Positions 32,768-43,009 of a DNA stretch of 64,000 nucleotides are shown one piece after another (the first letter of the stretch is position 1; each line of letters starts with the position of its first letter). The notes below the pieces were generated by a model. It was not told where the DNA came from. It ran no database searches and saw only the letters and a list, made by a program, of their open reading frames with translations. Source of the DNA: Microbispora hainanensis (GTDB lineage Bacteria > Actinomycetota > Actinomycetes > Streptosporangiales > Streptosporangiaceae); NCBI RefSeq assembly GCF_036186745.1, contig NZ_CP108086.1:6386001-6450000 (forward strand). The letters run 5' to 3'. The translations under genes were made by a program, and so were the position numbers.

Positions 32768-35041
32768 ATGAAGCGGATCGCCCTGCTGGCAGGCACGCTC
32801 GGCGCCCTGATCGCCGGAGGTGTGCTCCACCTTCTCGGAGCCGGCCCCGCCGGTGACGCGCTCTGGGCGGCCGGCACCGTCCTGGCGCTCGGCCCCGCCG
32901 TCTGGTGGGTGGCCTCCTCCCTGCGCGCCGGCCGCCTCGGCGTCGACGCGATCGCGGTGCTCGCCCTCGCCGGTGCGCTCGCCGTACGCGAGTTCCTCGC
33001 GGGAGTGCTGATCGCCGTGATGCTGACGGGCGGCAGGGTCCTGGAGGACTACGCCCTGCGCCGGGCACGCCGCGATCTGACCGCCCTGTACGAGCGGGCG
33101 CCGCGGTCCGCTCGGCGCTACGAGGAGGGCGTCCCCCGCCTGATCGCAGCGGAGGAGGTGCGCCGGGGGGATCGGCTGCTGGTGCCCGGCGGCGAGCTGG
33201 TGCCGGTCGACGGCGTCGTCGAGTCCGGCACCGCGCTGCTGGACGAGTCCGCGCTCACCGGCGAGTCGCTGCCGGTCGAGCACCGGGTGGGCGAAAGCGT
33301 CGCCGGCGGAGTGGTCAACGCCGGGCAGCCGTTCGACATGCGTGCCACGGCGACGGCCGGCGACAGCGCCTACGCGGGTGTGGTGCGGCTGGCCCAGGAG
33401 ACGGAGGCGGGCTCCGCCCCGGTCGTCCGGCTCGCGGACCGGTTCGCCGCCTGGTTCCTGCCGGCCACGCTCCTGCCGGCCGGAGGCGCGTGGCTGATGT
33501 CGGGCGAGCCGGTGCGGGCGGTGGCCGTGCTCGTCGTGGCGACCCCCTGCCCGTTGCTGCTGGCCGCTCCCGCGGCCATCGCCTCCGGCCTGTCTCGCAC
33601 CGCCCGGCGAGGGGTCCTGGTGAAGGGCGGTGGCGCGCTGGAGACCCTGGGCAGGGCGCGGACACTCGTCCTCGACAAGACCGGCACGCTCACCGAGGGC
33701 CGCCCGCAGGTGATGGACGTGGTGGCCGCCCCCGGCGGAAACCCGGACGAGGTCCTGCGGCTGGCCGCCGCGGTCGACCAGATGTCCTCTCACGTGCTGG
33801 CCGCCGCGATCGTGCGCGCGGCGCGCGGGCGGCGGCTGGCCCTGCCCGCCCCCGAGGACGTGTCCGAGGTGCCGGGCACGGGCACGTCGGCGCTGGTCGA
33901 GGGGCGCCGCGTCAGCGTGGGCAAGGCCACGGGCGCGAGGTCCTCTCCCTGGGAGGACGCCCAGCGCGCACGCGCCGCCCTCGACGGCGCCATGACCGTC
34001 TGGATCACGGTGGACGGTCAGGTGAGCGGCGTGATCCTGCTGCGTGACGCGGTCCGCGGGGATGCGGGCCGCACGCTGCGGCGGCTGCGGGCCGCCGGCA
34101 TCGAGCGGATCGTGATGCTCACCGGCGACCGGGCGGAAGTGGCCGAGACCGTCGCCGGCGTGCTGGGAATCGACCGCGTGCTGGCCGAGCAGACCCCGGC
34201 GGCCAAGGTCGAGCGGGTGCGGGAAGAGGCGCGGCGGGCGACGACCATGATGGTGGGCGACGGGATCAACGACGCGCCGGCGCTGGCCGCGGCCGACATC
34301 GGTGTGGCGATGGGAGCCCGCGGCGCGGCCGCCTCCGCTCAGGTGGCCGACGTGGTGCTGACCGCCGACCGGCTCGACCGGCTCGCGGACGCGATGGACG
34401 TGGCACGCCGCACGCGGCGGATCGCCGTCCAGAGCGCGGGGGCCGGAATGGCGCTGTCCCTGCTCGCCATGGCCGTCGCCGCGGCGGGCGCGCTGCCGCC
34501 CAGCGCCGGCGCCGTGCTTCAGGAGGCCATCGACGTCACGGTGATCCTCAACGCCCTTCGCGCGCTGCGCCCGATCCGGGGGACCCGGCTGCCCCTTGAC
34601 CGGCCGACATCCGAGTTGCTGCGCCGTTTCGAGCGAGAACACGCCGATCTGCGCCGGTCGCTCGAACGCATCCGTGACGTGGCCGACCGCCTGGGCCGGC
34701 GCGACCCCCGCGAAGCGCTGGCGGACCTCCGTGACGTCCACGCGTTCCTGACTTGCGATCTCCTGCCGCACGAGCACGACGAGGAGGCGCGGCTGTATCC
34801 GGCCATGACGCGGCTCCTGCGCGACCCGGAGGCAACGGTCACCATGAGCAGGGCCCACGCCGAGATCGACAAGCTCGTCCGCCGGTTGGGCCGTCACCTC
34901 GGCCTCGCCGCCGACGACGGTCCGCGCCCGGAACAACTCGACGACCTGCGGGCCTGCCTGTACGGCCTGTACGCCGTGCTGACCCTTCACTTCGCTCAGG
35001 AGGAGGAGGCCTATTTCTCCCTCGCCTCCAGCTCTCCGTGA
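32768..35041 (+). CDS. P1B-type ATPase fused to a C-terminal hemerythrin domain
   Basis: 757 residues. Residues 1-615 form a heavy-metal P-type ATPase: [20 protein letters not shown] (actuator), the membrane motif [31 protein letters not shown] near residue 303, [19 protein letters not shown] and [19 protein letters not shown]. There is no N-terminal metal-binding domain, and the membrane motif is CPL rather than CPC. Residues about 618-757 are a hemerythrin: [43 protein letters not shown] and [13 protein letters not shown] supply His/Glu ligands. The di-iron domain may sense oxygen or redox state and gate transport; that is inference. Confidence 0.92.
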   Translation: MKRIALLAGTLGALIAGGVLHLLGAGPAGDALWAAGTVLALGPAVWWVASSLRAGRLGVDAIAVLALAGALAVREFLAGVLIAVMLTGGRVLEDYALRRARRDLTALYERAPRSARRYEEGVPRLIAAEEVRRGDRLLVPGGELVPVDGVVESGTALLDESALTGESLPVEHRVGESVAGGVVNAGQPFDMRATATAGDSAYAGVVRLAQETEAGSAPVVRLADRFAAWFLPATLLPAGGAWLMSGEPVRAVAVLVVATPCPLLLAAPAAIASGLSRTARRGVLVKGGGALETLGRARTLVLDKTGTLTEGRPQVMDVVAAPGGNPDEVLRLAAAVDQMSSHVLAAAIVRAARGRRLALPAPEDVSEVPGTGTSALVEGRRVSVGKATGARSSPWEDAQRARAALDGAMTVWITVDGQVSGVILLRDAVRGDAGRTLRRLRAAGIERIVMLTGDRAEVAETVAGVLGIDRVLAEQTPAAKVERVREEARRATTMMVGDGINDAPALAAADIGVAMGARGAAASAQVADVVLTADRLDRLADAMDVARRTRRIAVQSAGAGMALSLLAMAVAAAGALPPSAGAVLQEAIDVTVILNALRALRPIRGTRLPLDRPTSELLRRFEREHADLRRSLERIRDVADRLGRRDPREALADLRDVHAFLTCDLLPHEHDEEARLYPAMTRLLRDPEATVTMSRAHAEIDKLVRRLGRHLGLAADDGPRPEQLDDLRACLYGLYAVLTLHFAQEEEAYFSLASSSP

Positions 35042-35047
35042 TGGCGC

Positions 35048-36923
35048 CTAACCGCCAGGCAGGGTGGTGCGTGACCGGGTGCGTGCGCGACGGCGTCTCC
35101 ATCGCCACATCTCGTCGACACCCCACACGACGAAGGGGAAGGGCACGAGGAGCACGAGCTGAGCCGGCTCGGGCGGCGCCGTGCCGAAAACGGCGCGGAA
35201 CGGCGGCACGAGGACGATCACGGCGGCGAAGACGATCTCGAACGCGATCCCCCACAGCAGCAGCCGGTTGCTGGTCACGCCGATGGCCCGCAGGGACGCC
35301 GTGTGGGTGCGTGCGGCGAAGGCGGTGCCGATCTGGCAGACCACGATGCCCAGGAAGGTCATGGTGGTGGCCTGCTGCCAGGTGTGGTGCAGCGCCGAGC
35401 CGGGTCCCGTGGCCGCGCCCGGATGCCAGCGGCCCAGCAGGAGCGTGCCGAAGAAGGCTCCGAGCACCAGAGCCGCCGACACTCCGCCGAGCACGCCCCA
35501 GGCACGGGCCAGCATGGCGCCCTGGATCACCCCCTCGGATCGGCGCCGGGGCGGGCGGTTCATCAGGCCGGGTTCGGCGGGTTCGCGGCCCAGGGCGATC
35601 GCGGGCAGGGTTTCGGTGCCCAGGTCGATCGCGAGGAGCTGGAGCACGGTGAGCGGCAGCGGGATCGAAGTGGAACTGCCGCCGCCGCTCGCCGTCGTGG
35701 TCGCTCCCCCCGAGTGAGACGCTCATCCGGAGCAGGGCGATCTCGGTCGGGTCCCCCGTCTCGGCCGGTTCGAGAGCGGCGTTGTTGCAGCGGGCGGCCG
35801 CCTCTGCCAGCGCTCTCAGCGGCGGCGAAGACGACACACCGGCCCACTTTCCGCCGGTGTTCCGGATCGGGCCGGCGCTGGTCCAGACGTCGGTCACGCT
35901 CATCCGGTTGAGCGTGAGGGTACCGGTCTTGTCCGTGCAGATCACGGTGGTGGAGCCGAGAGTCTCCACGGCGCTCAGCCGCTTGACCACCGCACCACCG
36001 CGGGCCAGCGCCCTGACCCCGACGGCCAGGGCGAGGGTGATGGTGGGCAGCAGTCCCTCGGGGACGTTCGCGACCAGCAGGCCGACGGCGAAGTTGAACG
36101 CGTCGGCCAGCGGGAGGCGTGCCACCAGGGCGGCGACGGGCATGACGACCGCGCCGGCCGTGACCGCGACGATCGCGATCAACCAGGCGACCCGTTTGAC
36201 CTGAAGTTCCAGCGGCGACTCGTCCCTGCCGACGCGCTGGGAGAGCGCGGCTATCCTGCCCAGCTCCGTGTGCATGCCGGTGGCATATACCAGCGCCCGG
36301 GCCTGCCCTCCCGTGCATGTCGTGCCGCTGAACAGCAGGTCTCGCGCCTGGAGCAGCGGTCCGGTGCGATCGTCGAAGTCGGCGGACCTGTACGCGGTCA
36401 ACGATTCGCCGGTCAGCGTCGACAGGTCGATCTCCACCGCGCCGTCGAGCATCCGGGCGTCGGCCGACACCCGGTCACCCTCCTCGACGACCAGCACATC
36501 ACCCGGCACGAGCCCGATGGCGTCGATCACCTGAAGCCGGCCGTCCCTGACGACCTTGGCCTTGGCCGGCAGGTAGCGGGCCAGTGTCTCAACGGCGTGC
36601 TCGGCCTGCTGCTCCTGCGCGAAGGCCAGGAGCGCGTTCAGGACGATCACCGAGATGATCGCGATGGCTAGCGGAGCCGTGTGCGCCACCATCGCCAGAC
36701 CCGCGGCCGCCCACAGCAGCAACGCCAGCGGATGGGTGAACTGGCGGCCGAGCTCTTTCGCCCGGTTCCCCCGCGCCTTCCTGACCAGCTGGTTCGGCCC
36801 GTACACCATAAGGCGACGTGCCGCTTCTCTGGAGGACAGCCCACTGGGGCGCGTCCGCAGGTCACGGAACAGCCGGACGACGGGTTCCCGCGGGTCCGAC
36901 GGTCGGCCTTCGGTGTCCGACAT
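35048..36923 (-). pseudogene. P2-type cation ATPase remnant lacking the catalytic core (internal deletion)
   Basis: From ATG 36923 the frame encodes TM1-TM4 and the start of the P domain, with [31 protein letters not shown] and [16 protein letters not shown]. It reaches the N-domain RRRQFHFDP at about 35670. There it jumps frame to [20 protein letters not shown] (TM6) and the last helices, ending at 35048. Most of the nucleotide-binding domain, the TGD and GDGVND motifs and TM5 are gone, and the halves are out of frame. Both sides share GATCCCG at the junction. It follows the intact ATPase by 13 bases, so an original two-ATPase operon is likely. Confidence 0.88.
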
Positions 36924-36936
36924 CGGCAAACCACCC

Positions 36937-39480
36937 TCAGATTCGCCCTGGTTCGTGCTGCCCGTCCCCGCTCCCGCCGGGCTCCGCGGTGACCCTTCGG
37001 CGGCGACCGCGATCTCGTGCTTCGCCGCGGCGCATCCCGTCCGTGCGCAGGGCGTCGCACAGCAGCACGGTGAGCACGGCCGCGGCCACGGCCATCGCCC
37101 AGCCGAGCGGCGGCAGCGGCACCAGGGCCAGCGGAGCCCCGAGCACCGGCACCGCCGTCACAAGGACCTGCAGGAGCAGCGTGGCCGACACGGCCGCCGC
37201 CACCGCCCGGCCGTGCCACCAGCCCCGCTCGAACGTCCGCCGCCGCGCCCTGACCACGTACGCGAGGGTCAGGCGGGCGAAGACCAGGGCGAGCACGGCC
37301 TGGGTGCGCACCTGCTCGTCGCTCCAGCCGAGCCGCCTGGCCGTCTCCACGATGGCGAACACCAGCACCGCGACGACCACCGAGCGCACGAGGATGCGGC
37401 GCAGCACCCGCCACGACAGCAGCCCGTCGCCGCGCGGGCGCAGGGCGAGCGGGTCGCCCGCAGGCCGGTCCACACCCAGCGCGATCGCCGGGATGCCGTC
37501 CAGGACCAGGTTGATCCACAGCAGGTGCACCGGCAGCAGCGGCACGACCAGGTCGGGCCAGACGAGCAGGCCGGTCAGGACGATGAGGATCTCCGCGAGG
37601 TTGCCGGCGAGCAGGTAGCCGATCATCGAGGCGACGTTGTGGCGCAGGCGGCGGCCCTCCCGCACGCCGGTCACGATCGTGCCGAGCTCGCCGTTGGTCA
37701 CCACGACGGCGGCGGCCTCGCGGGCGACGTCCGTGCCCTCCTCTCCGGCCATGGCCACGCCGACGTCCGCGTGGCGCAGCGCCGGGGCGTCGTTCACGCC
37801 GTCGCCGGTCATCGCCACCACTTCGCCGCGTTCCTTCAGGGCCCGCACGAGGTCGAGCTTGACCTCCGGGTCCACCCGCGCCACGACGGCGGCCTCGGGC
37901 AGCCGCGCCCGGCCGCCGTCCCCCTCGATCGCCGCGCCGGTGACGAGCGGCTCGGGGTCGATCCCGACCTCCCTGGCGACGGCGCGGGCGGTCTCCGCGT
38001 GGTCGCCGGTCACCATCACGACCCGGATGCCGGCGCCCCGGCAGTCGGCCACGGCCTGGCGGGCCGAGGCCCGGATCTCGTCCTGGAGCGCGACCAGGCC
38101 GACCGGGCGCAGCCCGGTGGCGTCGAGGTCGCCCGTGCGTCCCTCCGCCAGCGCGAGCACCCGCAGCCCCCGCCGGGCCAGCTCCGGCACGGCCTCCGCC
38201 AGCCGATCGGTCTGCCCCCCGGGCGCGCAGCGGGCCAGCACCACCTCCGGCGCCCCCTTGACCGTCAGCAGCGGCGGCCCGCCGTCCAGCGCGGTGACCA
38301 CGGCCATCGACCGGGTCTCGGCGTCGAAGGGCCGCGCGTCGAGCCGGGTCTCCGCGGGCGGGAGCCGTACGCCGTGCCGGGCGGCGGCCTCGGCCAGCGC
38401 CACGTCGACCGCGTCGCCCACCCCGTCGCGGGCGTCGTTGCAGCGCAGCGCGGCCCGCCACAGATCGGCGCCCGGAACGGCGATGTGGTCGGCGACGGTC
38501 AGGTGGCCGGTGGTGAGCGTGCCGGTCTTGTCGGTGGCGATGACGGTGGTGGCGCCCAGGGCCTCCATCGCCGGCAGCCTGCGTACGATCACTCCGAGGC
38601 GGGCCATCCGCTGCGCGGCCATGGCGAGCGCGGTGGTGACGGCGGCGGCCATGCTCTCGGGCACCGCGGCGATGGCCAGCGCCACCCCGGCCAGGATGAT
38701 GTCGATCAGGGTGGCCTCGCCACGGCTCACCCGGGTCAGCCCGATGAGGACCATGAGCGTTCCCGCCGCGACCGCCAGCAGGCCGATGCGCCGCGACACC
38801 TGGCCGAGCTCGATCTCCAGCGGCCCCTTGCCCCCGCCGCCGAGGGCGGTGGCGATGCGCCCCACCTCGGTGCCGGATCCCGTACGCAGCACCTCGGCCG
38901 TGCCCGAGCCGCGCACGACGAGCGTGCCGGAGAAGATCTCGCCGGTGCGGTCGCCCAGCGGCACGTGCGGGCCCGCCGCGCCGCCCGCGCGCTTGTCGGC
39001 CGACAGCGACTCCCCCGTCAGCAGCGCCTCGTCCACCGCGAGCGCGCTGGTTTCGACCAGCCGGGCGTCGGCGGGGACCCTGTCCCCGGCCGCGACGGTG
39101 ACGATGTCGCCCGGCACGACCTCGGCCGCCGGGATCCGGCGTGCGACGTCGCCGCGTACGACGGTCGCCATCGGCGCGGTGAGGGTGTGCAGGGCCCGCA
39201 CGGCCTTGTCGGCCTTGGTCTCCTGGGCGACCCCGATCACGACGTTCACCAGGAGGATGGCCAGGATCGCCGCGCCCTCGGGCACCTCGCCGAGCACGAG
39301 GAGCGTGACCAGCCCGGCGACGAGCAGCAGGACGGACATGGGGTCCGCGAGCTGGCGGGCGGCCCGCACGAGCAGGTTGGGCGGCTTCGGCTGGGGGATC
39401 TCGTTGGGTCCGTGCTCGGCCAGGCGGCGCGCGGCCTCTTCCTCGGTCAGCCCGGACAGGGTCCGCACAGCGGGTTCCAT
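36937..39480 (-). CDS. Cation-translocating P2-type ATPase (CtpF-like)
   Basis: 847 residues, complete. N-terminal cation-ATPase domain [20 protein letters not shown], actuator [20 protein letters not shown]4 [20 protein letters not shown], phosphorylation site [18 protein letters not shown] near residue 315, [14 protein letters not shown] in the N domain, [19 protein letters not shown] and [20 protein letters not shown]. The C-terminal six helices include [20 protein letters not shown]. Family members export Ca2+, Mn2+ or other cations; CtpF is a DosR-regulated example in mycobacteria. A DevR-like box lies 59 bases upstream. Confidence 0.94.
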   Translation of the reverse strand: MEPAVRTLSGLTEEEAARRLAEHGPNEIPQPKPPNLLVRAARQLADPMSVLLLVAGLVTLLVLGEVPEGAAILAILLVNVVIGVAQETKADKAVRALHTLTAPMATVVRGDVARRIPAAEVVPGDIVTVAAGDRVPADARLVETSALAVDEALLTGESLSADKRAGGAAGPHVPLGDRTGEIFSGTLVVRGSGTAEVLRTGSGTEVGRIATALGGGGKGPLEIELGQVSRRIGLLAVAAGTLMVLIGLTRVSRGEATLIDIILAGVALAIAAVPESMAAAVTTALAMAAQRMARLGVIVRRLPAMEALGATTVIATDKTGTLTTGHLTVADHIAVPGADLWRAALRCNDARDGVGDAVDVALAEAAARHGVRLPPAETRLDARPFDAETRSMAVVTALDGGPPLLTVKGAPEVVLARCAPGGQTDRLAEAVPELARRGLRVLALAEGRTGDLDATGLRPVGLVALQDEIRASARQAVADCRGAGIRVVMVTGDHAETARAVAREVGIDPEPLVTGAAIEGDGGRARLPEAAVVARVDPEVKLDLVRALKERGEVVAMTGDGVNDAPALRHADVGVAMAGEEGTDVAREAAAVVVTNGELGTIVTGVREGRRLRHNVASMIGYLLAGNLAEILIVLTGLLVWPDLVVPLLPVHLLWINLVLDGIPAIALGVDRPAGDPLALRPRGDGLLSWRVLRRILVRSVVVAVLVFAIVETARRLGWSDEQVRTQAVLALVFARLTLAYVVRARRRTFERGWWHGRAVAAAVSATLLLQVLVTAVPVLGAPLALVPLPPLGWAMAVAAAVLTVLLCDALRTDGMRRGEARDRGRRRRVTAEPGGSGDGQHEPGRI

Positions 39481-39538
39481 GCCCCCAGCAGATCATCCGG
39501 GCCGCGGCGGCGGCTCCGGGCGAAAGCCACCGGCCCGG

Positions 39539-39552
39539 AGGACCTTCGGCCC
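39539..39552. promoter_or_regulatory. DevR/DosR-like box upstream of the CtpF-like ATPase
   Basis: AGGACCTTCGGCCC contains GGAC-CTTC-GGCC, the third copy of GGNC-NTTC-GNCC in this block. It is 59 bases upstream of the ATPase start, between that gene and the end of the amidase gene. Confidence 0.55.
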
Positions 39553-39559
39553 CGGCCTT

Positions 39560-41011
39560 TCATGCCGGTGGCTGGAAGCCGCCGATCCGCTGTTCGAGCA
39601 GTTCGGCCAGCCGCAGCGGGGTGCGGTCTTCGAACATCGGGCCGATGAGCTGCACTCCCACCGGCAGGCCCTCGGGCGACCGGCCGGCCGGTACGGCGGT
39701 GGCGGGCAGGCCGGGCATGGTGGCCAGGCCGGCCCAGACGAGCTGGTCGAAGTACGGGTGTTCGACGCCGTCGATGTCGATGAGCCGTTCCAGCGGATTG
39801 GGGTGGTGGTCGTGCGGGAACGCGGGCGTCGGCGTGATCGGGCACACCACGACGTCGAACTCGGCGAACAGCCGCCGCCAGCCGTGGCGGTGGACCTCGC
39901 GGCGGTGGTTCGTCTCCAGCCATTCGCGGTGGCTGAACAGCATGGCGCGCAACCGTACGGCGCTGAGACTCCCGTCGTCCGGGCTCAGCTCGTCGGCGCG
40001 GGCCCGCAGCTGGTCGAGCGATTCGAGGGGAAAACGCGCGACGGTGCCCGAGACCAGCAGCTGCATGTAGAGCGTCGCGGCTTCGGCCAGATCGGGCAGC
40101 ACCGGGCTGTGCCGTTCGACGCGGGCGCCGCCGTCGGCCAGCGCGGCGGCCACCCGCTCCACGCCCGACCGCACGGCGGCCCCGGTCGGAAGCAGCGGAT
40201 GCTCGTCGATGACCAGGACCCGGAAATCCCCGAGCCGCTCGTGGCGGGCGGGCGGCAGCGCCAGACGGTGCGCCACGCCGTACGTCAGCGGGTCGGGCCC
40301 CGCCATGACGTCGAGCAGGAGCGTCAGGTCGCGGGCCGTGCGCGCCATCGGACCGACGACGGCCAGGTCGAGATCGACCGGCCAGGCCGGCTCGCCCGGC
40401 GGGACCATGCCGCGGATGGCCGCCAGCCCGAGCGTCGGCTTGTGCGCGTAGACGCCGCAGAAGTGCGCGGGGGTGCGCAGCGAGCCGGCGAGGTCGGAGC
40501 CGATGGACAGCGCCCCGAACCCGCACGCCAGGGCCGCCGCCGACCCGCCGGAGGATCCGCCCGGCGTGCGACCGGGATCCCAGGGGTTGGCAGTGGTGCC
40601 GTAGATCTCGTTGAAGGTCTGGATGTCCTGCAGCCCCAGCGGCACGTTGGTCTTGCCGAGCACCACCGCGCCCGCGGCCTTGAGCCGCGATACCTGCACC
40701 GCGTCCTCGGCCGGCACGAAGTCCCGGTGCTGCGGCATGCCCCAGGTCGTGGGCAGCCCGGCGATGTCGAACGATTCTTTGACCGTCACCGGGATGCCGA
40801 GCAGCGGCCGGTCCTCCCCACGTGCGCGGGCCCGGTCGGCGTCGCGCGCGGCGGCCCGCGCACGGTCGAAGTCCGGCACGCAGACGGCGTTGATCGCCTT
40901 GTCGTCCCGCTCGATGCGGGCGATCGCCTCGTCGGTCAGTTCCACCGAGCTCACGTCACCGGCACGCAATGCGGCCGCGAGGTCTTCGGCCGATTGATAA
41001 CTCCATTCCAT
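39560..41011 (-). CDS. Amidase (amidase-signature family)
   Basis: 483 residues, normal length. The Ser-cisSer-Lys triad is visible: Lys in GIPVTVKESFDIAGL (about residue 77), the Gly/Ser-rich GRTPGGSSGGSAAALACG, and the nucleophile in IGSDLAGSLRTPAHFCGVYA. The C-terminus ends with GLPVGVQLIGPMFEDRTPLR, typical of the family. It hydrolyses an amide of unknown identity and is not GatA, since no GatB or GatC is nearby. It is on the same strand as the ATPases downstream but 79 bases away. Confidence 0.93.
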   Translation of the reverse strand: MEWSYQSAEDLAAALRAGDVSSVELTDEAIARIERDDKAINAVCVPDFDRARAAARDADRARARGEDRPLLGIPVTVKESFDIAGLPTTWGMPQHRDFVPAEDAVQVSRLKAAGAVVLGKTNVPLGLQDIQTFNEIYGTTANPWDPGRTPGGSSGGSAAALACGFGALSIGSDLAGSLRTPAHFCGVYAHKPTLGLAAIRGMVPPGEPAWPVDLDLAVVGPMARTARDLTLLLDVMAGPDPLTYGVAHRLALPPARHERLGDFRVLVIDEHPLLPTGAAVRSGVERVAAALADGGARVERHSPVLPDLAEAATLYMQLLVSGTVARFPLESLDQLRARADELSPDDGSLSAVRLRAMLFSHREWLETNHRREVHRHGWRRLFAEFDVVVCPITPTPAFPHDHHPNPLERLIDIDGVEHPYFDQLVWAGLATMPGLPATAVPAGRSPEGLPVGVQLIGPMFEDRTPLRLAELLEQRIGGFQPPA

Positions 41012-41289
41012 GAACGCGACTCTAATCGCCTGCCGTAAACGCTCGCCTCCGCATGGTCGCCCGCATTCACCGGAGAAAACGAAACGGCCATGCGCTCGTT
41101 ATGCCGCCGAAGACGCTTCGCCCCAGGTCGGCGGGGCTATCGGCAGATCGGCTCCATTGGCAAGGGCATGGCAAGGGCATGAATTCCGCTTCGGCGCAAC
41201 GAGATGGACATCTCACTTCTCGTCGTGCGGATCAGGCTGCCGGCTATTCATTCGGCCGATGGCCATGGCGAGCGAGAATTGTCAAACGC
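41012..41289. other. Intergenic region, lower GC, with an 11-bp direct repeat
   Basis: 278 bases without a credible gene. GGCAAGGGCAT occurs twice in tandem at about 41158-41179. The amidase start is at the left edge and the VOC stop at the right edge. Confidence 0.5.
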
Positions 41290-41676
41290 TCAATTGCCGC
41301 CGAGGGCGGCCGGGCGGAGGACGCAGAACTCGTTGCCCTCGGGGTCGGCCAGCACCGTCCACGGCACGTCGCCCTGCCCCACGTCGGCGGGCGTCGCCCC
41401 GAGATCCTGCAACCGCGCGACCAGCTCCGCCTGATGGGCCGCGGAGCTGGTGGCGAGATCCAGGTGCACGCGATATCTCACCGTCTCGGGGTCCGGTACG
41501 GCGACGACGTCGACGCACACGGCGGCAGGGTCCGGCCAGGTGAAGTTCAGGGGTTCGACGTTGGTCACCCCGGGCCCCTCACTGGAGACACCCCAGCCGA
41601 GCGCGTCCGCCCAGAACCGGCCGAGCGCCGCGTCGTCCCGGGCCTTGAAGTTCACCTGTACGAGTCGTAGCGGCAT
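41290..41676 (-). CDS. VOC family protein
   Basis: 128 residues from ATG 41676 (MPLRLVQVNFKARDDAALGR). One VOC module with FWADALGWGVSSEGPG and the C-terminal PWTVLADPEGNEFCVLRP, the glyoxalase-like domain common in actinobacterial single-gene units. RYRVHLDLATSS holds a plausible central His ligand. The stretch upstream of 41676 is out of family and was not used as a start. Substrate unknown. Confidence 0.9.
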   Translation of the reverse strand: MPLRLVQVNFKARDDAALGRFWADALGWGVSSEGPGVTNVEPLNFTWPDPAAVCVDVVAVPDPETVRYRVHLDLATSSAAHQAELVARLQDLGATPADVGQGDVPWTVLADPEGNEFCVLRPAALGGN

Positions 41677-41754
41677 GCCGCCCACCCTAGGGCAGGCCGA
41701 TATGCCGGAATGATCCGTACGTATTCGGCTCAACGGGTGACAGCGGAGGCCGGG

Positions 41755-42585
41755 TCAGGGCTGGGTGGCGAGGACGGTCACCGGGTCGCCGACCTTGATC
41801 TCGCCATAGTCGCGAGGGATGAAGCGGACACCGAACCAGGTCTTGCCGTCCCAGCGGCGATGACGGGCCAGCGTACGGATAGGTTCCTTGCCCTTCTCCA
41901 AGGTGGTGGGGTCGTAGGTGGGCACGGCGCAGCGGTCGCAGAGCTCGGACATGCGGAAGCGGAGGGCGCCGATGCGGATCTCGCGCCAGGTGTCCTCGAC
42001 ATAGGGCGGAAAGCCGTCCACGACGAGGCTGGGGCGGAAGCGGGCCATGTCGAGAGGGGCGGGCGCCTCCTCCTGACGTTCCAGGGCGCCCTCGGCGATC
42101 CAGTCGTCGAGCTGACGGAGGGAGGAACGGGAGGTCAGCAGGAAGGGGGCGTCCCCGGCGAAGCTGACGACGTCGCCCGGCAGGCCGCCGTGGGAGGCCG
42201 GTACGGCGCAGCGGCGGGGATCGTCGAGCCAGACGAGGCGCGCGGGCTTGCCCAGCAGGCGGGTGAACCAGTCATGGGCCTCCTGATGGGCGAGGACCAC
42301 CGTGTCCACCTCCACGAAGTGGACGGGGACGCGTTCACCGGTGGCCGGAGGGACCTTCAGCTCCGGCATGCCGGGAGCCTCGAGAAGGAGGCCGCCCTCG
42401 GCGGTGGGGGTCGCCACGACGGAGAGCATCCGCGGGTTCTCCCCGACCCAGTGCAGGTTGCCCGATTCGTCCACCACGGCCCACCGGCGGTCCCCCGCCA
42501 GCCCCCACGGCTCCACGATCGCCGAATCAACAATCCACCCAGAAACCGACTTAACCGGATATCTACGGATCTCGGCCAGCTCCAC
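41755..42585 (-). CDS. MOSC-domain protein (YcbX/mARC-like)
   Basis: 276 residues from GTG 42585. The N-terminal MOSC_N beta-barrel reads VELAEIRRYPVKSVSGWIVD, followed by AGDRRWAVVDESGNLHWVG. The MOSC domain follows with FRPSLVVDGFPPYVEDTWRE and CDRCAVPTYDPTTLEKGKEP, the cysteine region of molybdenum-cofactor-binding relatives. Related proteins reduce N-hydroxylated compounds with a Moco cofactor and an electron donor. No [2Fe-2S] domain is attached here, so it would need a separate partner. Confidence 0.92.
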   Translation of the reverse strand: MELAEIRRYPVKSVSGWIVDSAIVEPWGLAGDRRWAVVDESGNLHWVGENPRMLSVVATPTAEGGLLLEAPGMPELKVPPATGERVPVHFVEVDTVVLAHQEAHDWFTRLLGKPARLVWLDDPRRCAVPASHGGLPGDVVSFAGDAPFLLTSRSSLRQLDDWIAEGALERQEEAPAPLDMARFRPSLVVDGFPPYVEDTWREIRIGALRFRMSELCDRCAVPTYDPTTLEKGKEPIRTLARHRRWDGKTWFGVRFIPRDYGEIKVGDPVTVLATQP

Positions 42586-42838
42586 ACCGTCAGCGTACTT
42601 CCGAGGATCACTTCTCGATAGCCACGAAATTCGGCCGCTTCCCCTGCCGATGGGCCGAAGGCCACCCGGCACGACGGGGGTGCGGTTTTACCCCCGCTCT
42701 ACCCCGACCGGGCGCCCGTTTTGCGAACATGTCGGGAAGACGTATCCGTATGGGTGTTTTCCCCCTGCCAACCCCACGACCTGCGCAGGCAGTCTGGGAG
42801 TCTCTTGAAGACCGCGTGACAGCGAGGGGGAATCCATC

Positions 42839-43009
42839 ATGTGCCGGCACCACACGCCGTGCCTGCCGGCGGCCGTTCCCGACCGCGACGAGGCCCGCGT
42901 GATCGTGCCCGGCCTCCGGCAGGGATGGGACACGCCGAACGACGGCGGCGGGCCCTGGGCCAACGGACAGAGCATCCCCACCCACAAGGCAGCGGGGTGT
43001 GCAGCGTGA
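42839..43009 (+). CDS. Small DUF5999-like protein
   Basis: 56 residues from ATG 42839, with GAGGGGG eight bases upstream. It starts MCRHHTPCLPAAVPDRDEAR and continues VIVPGLRQGWDTPNDGGG, matching the Met-Cys-x-His...Pro-Cys opening and the following Asp/Glu-Ala-Ala/Arg-Val-Ile pattern of DUF5999 proteins of Streptomyces and relatives. The C-terminal half is shorter and diverged. The stop overlaps the GTG of the anti-sigma-like kinase (GTGA), so both are translated together. Function unknown; the Cys-x-His-x4-Cys arrangement could bind a metal. Confidence 0.7.
   Translation: MCRHHTPCLPAAVPDRDEARVIVPGLRQGWDTPNDGGGPWANGQSIPTHKAAGCAA

Noticed and set aside
31892..34990. 1032-codon minus-strand open frame
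   Set aside because: Antisense to hyhL, the protease and the ATPase-hemerythrin gene; no recognisable domains.
37637..41038. 1133-codon plus-strand open frame
   Set aside because: Antisense to the CtpF-like ATPase and the amidase, with a Ser/Arg-rich product typical of shadow frames.
41290..41733. Longer start for the VOC gene at 41733
   Set aside because: The extra 19 residues do not belong to the family, and the conserved domain begins at ATG 41676.
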